Source of the DNA: JAJYLM01 sp964547905
GTDB lineage: Bacteria > JAMCPX01
NCBI GenBank assembly: GCA_964547905.1
Contig: CAZJPN010000089.1
Span: 43,766 to 107,765 of the forward strand
DNA: 64,000 nt
Direction of reading: 5' to 3'
How positions within the stretch are numbered: the stretch's first letter is position 1; the number at the start of each line of letters is the position of its first letter. This document shows, in pieces, positions 62,016 to 64,000 of the stretch. The notes beneath the pieces are model-generated. The model saw nothing but the letters and a program-made list of their open reading frames with translations. It was not told the origin of the DNA and searched no databases. Made by a program: the position numbers and the translations under genes.

Positions 62016-63716
62016 ATGGTGGTCAGTAATGGGCAAGAAAATGAAAATACAGCAGAGTTCAGAGAGCTCATGCGGGAAAGTGTAAAAACGTTCAAGATCG
62101 GAGATATCGTAAAAGGAAAAATAATAGAAATCAGAAATGATGGCGCTACGGTAGACATAGGATACAAAGCAGACGGCTTTATACCCGTAAGCGAAATAGT
62201 GGATTCAAAGAGTAAACTTAAGGTTAAAGTGGGCGATGAGATAGAGGTACTCATCCAGAATGCCGACAGTAAGAACAATGTTGTGCAATTATCCAGACAG
62301 AAAGTAGAAAGGATAAGAACGTTTGAAAATGTTGCAAAGGCTCTGACAAACTCAACTCCTATACACGGTGAAGTGGTTTCTAAAACAAAAGGCGGCTTGA
62401 TGGTTGATATCGGTGTTCAGGCATTCATGCCGTGGTCACAGATAGACATAAAGCCTGTAAAATCCCTCGACAGCTATATAGGAAGGCACATTAAGGCACT
62501 TGTCCTTAACTATGAGGAGAAAAGCGAAAACATTATCCTTTCGAGAAAACAACTTCTTGAGCGGGAAAAGGAATCGCAGGAAAAGAGGCGAAATGAACTG
62601 CTCAAGGAAGGCAATACTATAGATGGTATTGTAAGAACCATAACGGATTACGGCGCTTTTGTAGGTGTAGAAGGAATAGACGGATTATTGCATATATCCG
62701 ATATGACATGGGGAAGAATAAAACATCCATCAGAGATACTCCACACAGGTATGAAGTTGAAACTTAAGATACTGAAATATGAGCCCGAATCGGGCAAACT
62801 TTCACTCGGTTTAAAACAACTTGAAGAGGACCCATGGCTAAAGGCAAAAGAAGAATTCAAAGAAGGCAGCAAGGTACGTGGTAAGGTAGTAAATATAACG
62901 GACTTCGGCGTATTCGTAGAACTGAAGCCGGGAGTAGACGGCCTTATACATAAAACAGATTTGTCATGGGACAGGAGACTAAAGCACCCCAATAAATATC
63001 TGACACTTGACAGCATTATTGACTCAATCATATTGAGTGTGGATATTGAAGCAAAGAAGATAGCACTCGGTTACAAACAATTGTTAAAGAACCCATGGGA
63101 GGAAATCGCAGAAAAGTATTCCACAGGAACCAGGGTGAGCGGTACAATAACAAGTATTACCGACTTCGGCTTATTTGTCGAAGTCGAAAAGGGTGTAGAA
63201 GGGCTTGTACACGTTGATGACGTAGCATGGAGTAAAAAGATAAAGAGTCCTTTATCCTCTTATAAAAAGGGTGAAAAGGTTGAAACGATTGTACTCAGTG
63301 TCGATAAAAACAACCAAAAATTATCACTCGGCATAAAACAGTTAACGCCAGATCCATGGCGCAACATTTCAAAACGCTACAAAAAAGGCGACGTCCTAAA
63401 AGGTACTGTAACGGGTAATGTAGATTTTGGGGTGTTTGTTGAAGTTGAAGACGGGGTCGAGGGCTTAATCCATATTTCCGAGATAGAAGGAAAAGGGGAT
63501 ACGAATATAGGGTTATCTCCAGAAGCTTACAGTGTCGGGAATGAAATAGAGTGTGCGGTCCTTAATGTCGACGAAATAAACAGAAAATTATCCCTTGGTT
63601 TGAAAATACTTCATAAACAAAAAGAGAAAATGGTCATAAAAGAATACCTAAAAACTAATGAAGAAAGCGTATCGAATATAGGAGAATTGCTGAAACTAAA
63701 AAGTAACGGCAAATAA
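62016..63716 (+). CDS. rpsA: 30S ribosomal protein S1
   Basis: A 566-residue protein with six S1 RNA-binding repeats, seen from the recurring pattern GxxVxGxVxxIxDFGxFVE at about 25, 110, 190, 275, 360 and 447, the last four with clear DFGVFVE or DYGAFV cores. Six repeats is the full Gram-negative form. It brings mRNA to the 30S subunit. It follows the cmk-ispH fusion by 68 bases and precedes sppA by 9 bases. Confidence 0.96.
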   Translation: MVVSNGQENENTAEFRELMRESVKTFKIGDIVKGKIIEIRNDGATVDIGYKADGFIPVSEIVDSKSKLKVKVGDEIEVLIQNADSKNNVVQLSRQKVERIRTFENVAKALTNSTPIHGEVVSKTKGGLMVDIGVQAFMPWSQIDIKPVKSLDSYIGRHIKALVLNYEEKSENIILSRKQLLEREKESQEKRRNELLKEGNTIDGIVRTITDYGAFVGVEGIDGLLHISDMTWGRIKHPSEILHTGMKLKLKILKYEPESGKLSLGLKQLEEDPWLKAKEEFKEGSKVRGKVVNITDFGVFVELKPGVDGLIHKTDLSWDRRLKHPNKYLTLDSIIDSIILSVDIEAKKIALGYKQLLKNPWEEIAEKYSTGTRVSGTITSITDFGLFVEVEKGVEGLVHVDDVAWSKKIKSPLSSYKKGEKVETIVLSVDKNNQKLSLGIKQLTPDPWRNISKRYKKGDVLKGTVTGNVDFGVFVEVEDGVEGLIHISEIEGKGDTNIGLSPEAYSVGNEIECAVLNVDEINRKLSLGLKILHKQKEKMVIKEYLKTNEESVSNIGELLKLKSNGK

Positions 63717-63725
63717 AAGATATTT

Positions 63726-64000
63726 ATGGATAAAAAAAGAGCCAACATTCTTGCTGTAACACTCATAATCGTCGTTGTACTGTCTTTTCTTGCTTCGCTA
63801 TTCTTCAGAGTTCATACCGGAAGACTTTCAACAATCTCTTCGGACGCGCTCTTCCAGTCGTCAAACCGAATAGGCGTTGTTGACATAAAGGGAGTCATAG
63901 CCGAGCCGCAACCCGTTATTCATGAGCTCGATGAGTTTTCCAAGGATAACAGTATCCGGGCTATCATCGTCCGCATCAATTCACCCGGGGGCGGTGTTGC
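63726..64000 (+). CDS. sppA: Signal peptide peptidase SppA (5' part)
   Basis: The first 91 residues are in the window. A membrane helix is at about 8-27, followed by RIGVVDIKGVIAE and IIVRINSPGGGV, the start of the S49 peptidase fold. SppA digests signal peptides left in the membrane. It starts 9 bases after rpsA. The catalytic lysine and serine lie beyond the window. Confidence 0.9.
   Translation, partial: MDKKRANILAVTLIIVVVLSFLASLFFRVHTGRLSTISSDALFQSSNRIGVVDIKGVIAEPQPVIHELDEFSKDNSIRAIIVRINSPGGGV

Noticed and set aside
1..64000. CRISPR arrays, rRNA operons and insertion sequences
   Set aside because: No regularly spaced repeats, rRNA-like sequence or transposase gene was recognised on either strand.

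Overview
The window reads as chromosome of a Gram-negative bacterium, most like the deltaproteobacterial lineages (Desulfobacterota/Myxococcota in the broad sense). The grounds are two adjacent DUF507 genes, a DUF1844 gene, an ExeA-type ATPase beside a giant TPR protein, a second Hsp70/J-protein operon, a FadL outer-membrane channel and a GldFG-like ABC operon. The lineage is an inference; no rRNA gene lies in the window. Most of the DNA is AT-rich (one line counted at 38% G+C) and densely coded, with ATGA stop/start overlaps and strong AGGAGG-type ribosome sites. Genes lie mostly on the minus strand up to 53.9 kb and on the plus strand from 54.2 kb to the end.

Region by region (minus-strand blocks are transcribed from high to low coordinates). 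1-3.9 kb: fatty-acid uptake, activation and oxidation (partial FadL, acyl-CoA ligase, 3-hydroxyacyl-CoA dehydrogenase) with a palindromic operator candidate. 4.2-8.3 kb: an ExeA-like AAA ATPase and a 1012-residue TPR protein. 8.4-10.7 kb: aspartate aminotransferase, coaD, rsmD. 10.8-17.0 kb: one operon of an ABC ATPase, permease, GldG-like protein, DUF4340 protein, DUF1844 protein and an HtrA protease. 17.0-20.2 kb: htpX-clpA behind a near-consensus sigma-70 promoter. 20.5-26.1 kb: a GC-rich island (52-63% G+C in most lines counted) with a DHA2 drug-efflux transporter, an alkyl-DHAP synthase homologue, a THUMP/UPF0020 RNA methyltransferase and a quinone oxidoreductase. 26.1-36.3 kb: an eleven-gene complex I operon, nuoABCDHIJKLMN, with no nuoE, nuoF or nuoG. 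36.6-41.2 kb: a peroxiredoxin followed by an accessory zone: a truncated DUF433 protein, an Xre/RES toxin-antitoxin pair, an HUH Rep-like protein, two long non-coding stretches and the 3' part of a tRNA. 41.3-53.3 kb: a minus-strand supra-operon of DUF507 x2, khpA, a J-protein, a lid-less Hsp70, a TPR protein, argG, mreB, mreC, mreD, PBP2, rodA and gcvPB. 53.4-53.9 kb: a Fur-family regulator. 54.2-64 kb: a c-type-heme-motif diguanylate cyclase translationally coupled to pheA-hisC-tyrA-aroA-(cmk-ispH fusion), then rpsA and the start of sppA.

How it works together: the core is housekeeping (cell-wall elongation, respiration, aromatic amino acids, proteostasis). The most unusual material is the Hsp70/J/TPR triad, in which the J-protein and the TPR protein share a small C/N-terminal module and the Hsp70 lacks its helical lid; the tRNA-linked accessory zone at 37-41 kb; and the GC-rich island placed exactly after nuoN. 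All functional calls come from motif recognition by eye; no database search was run.
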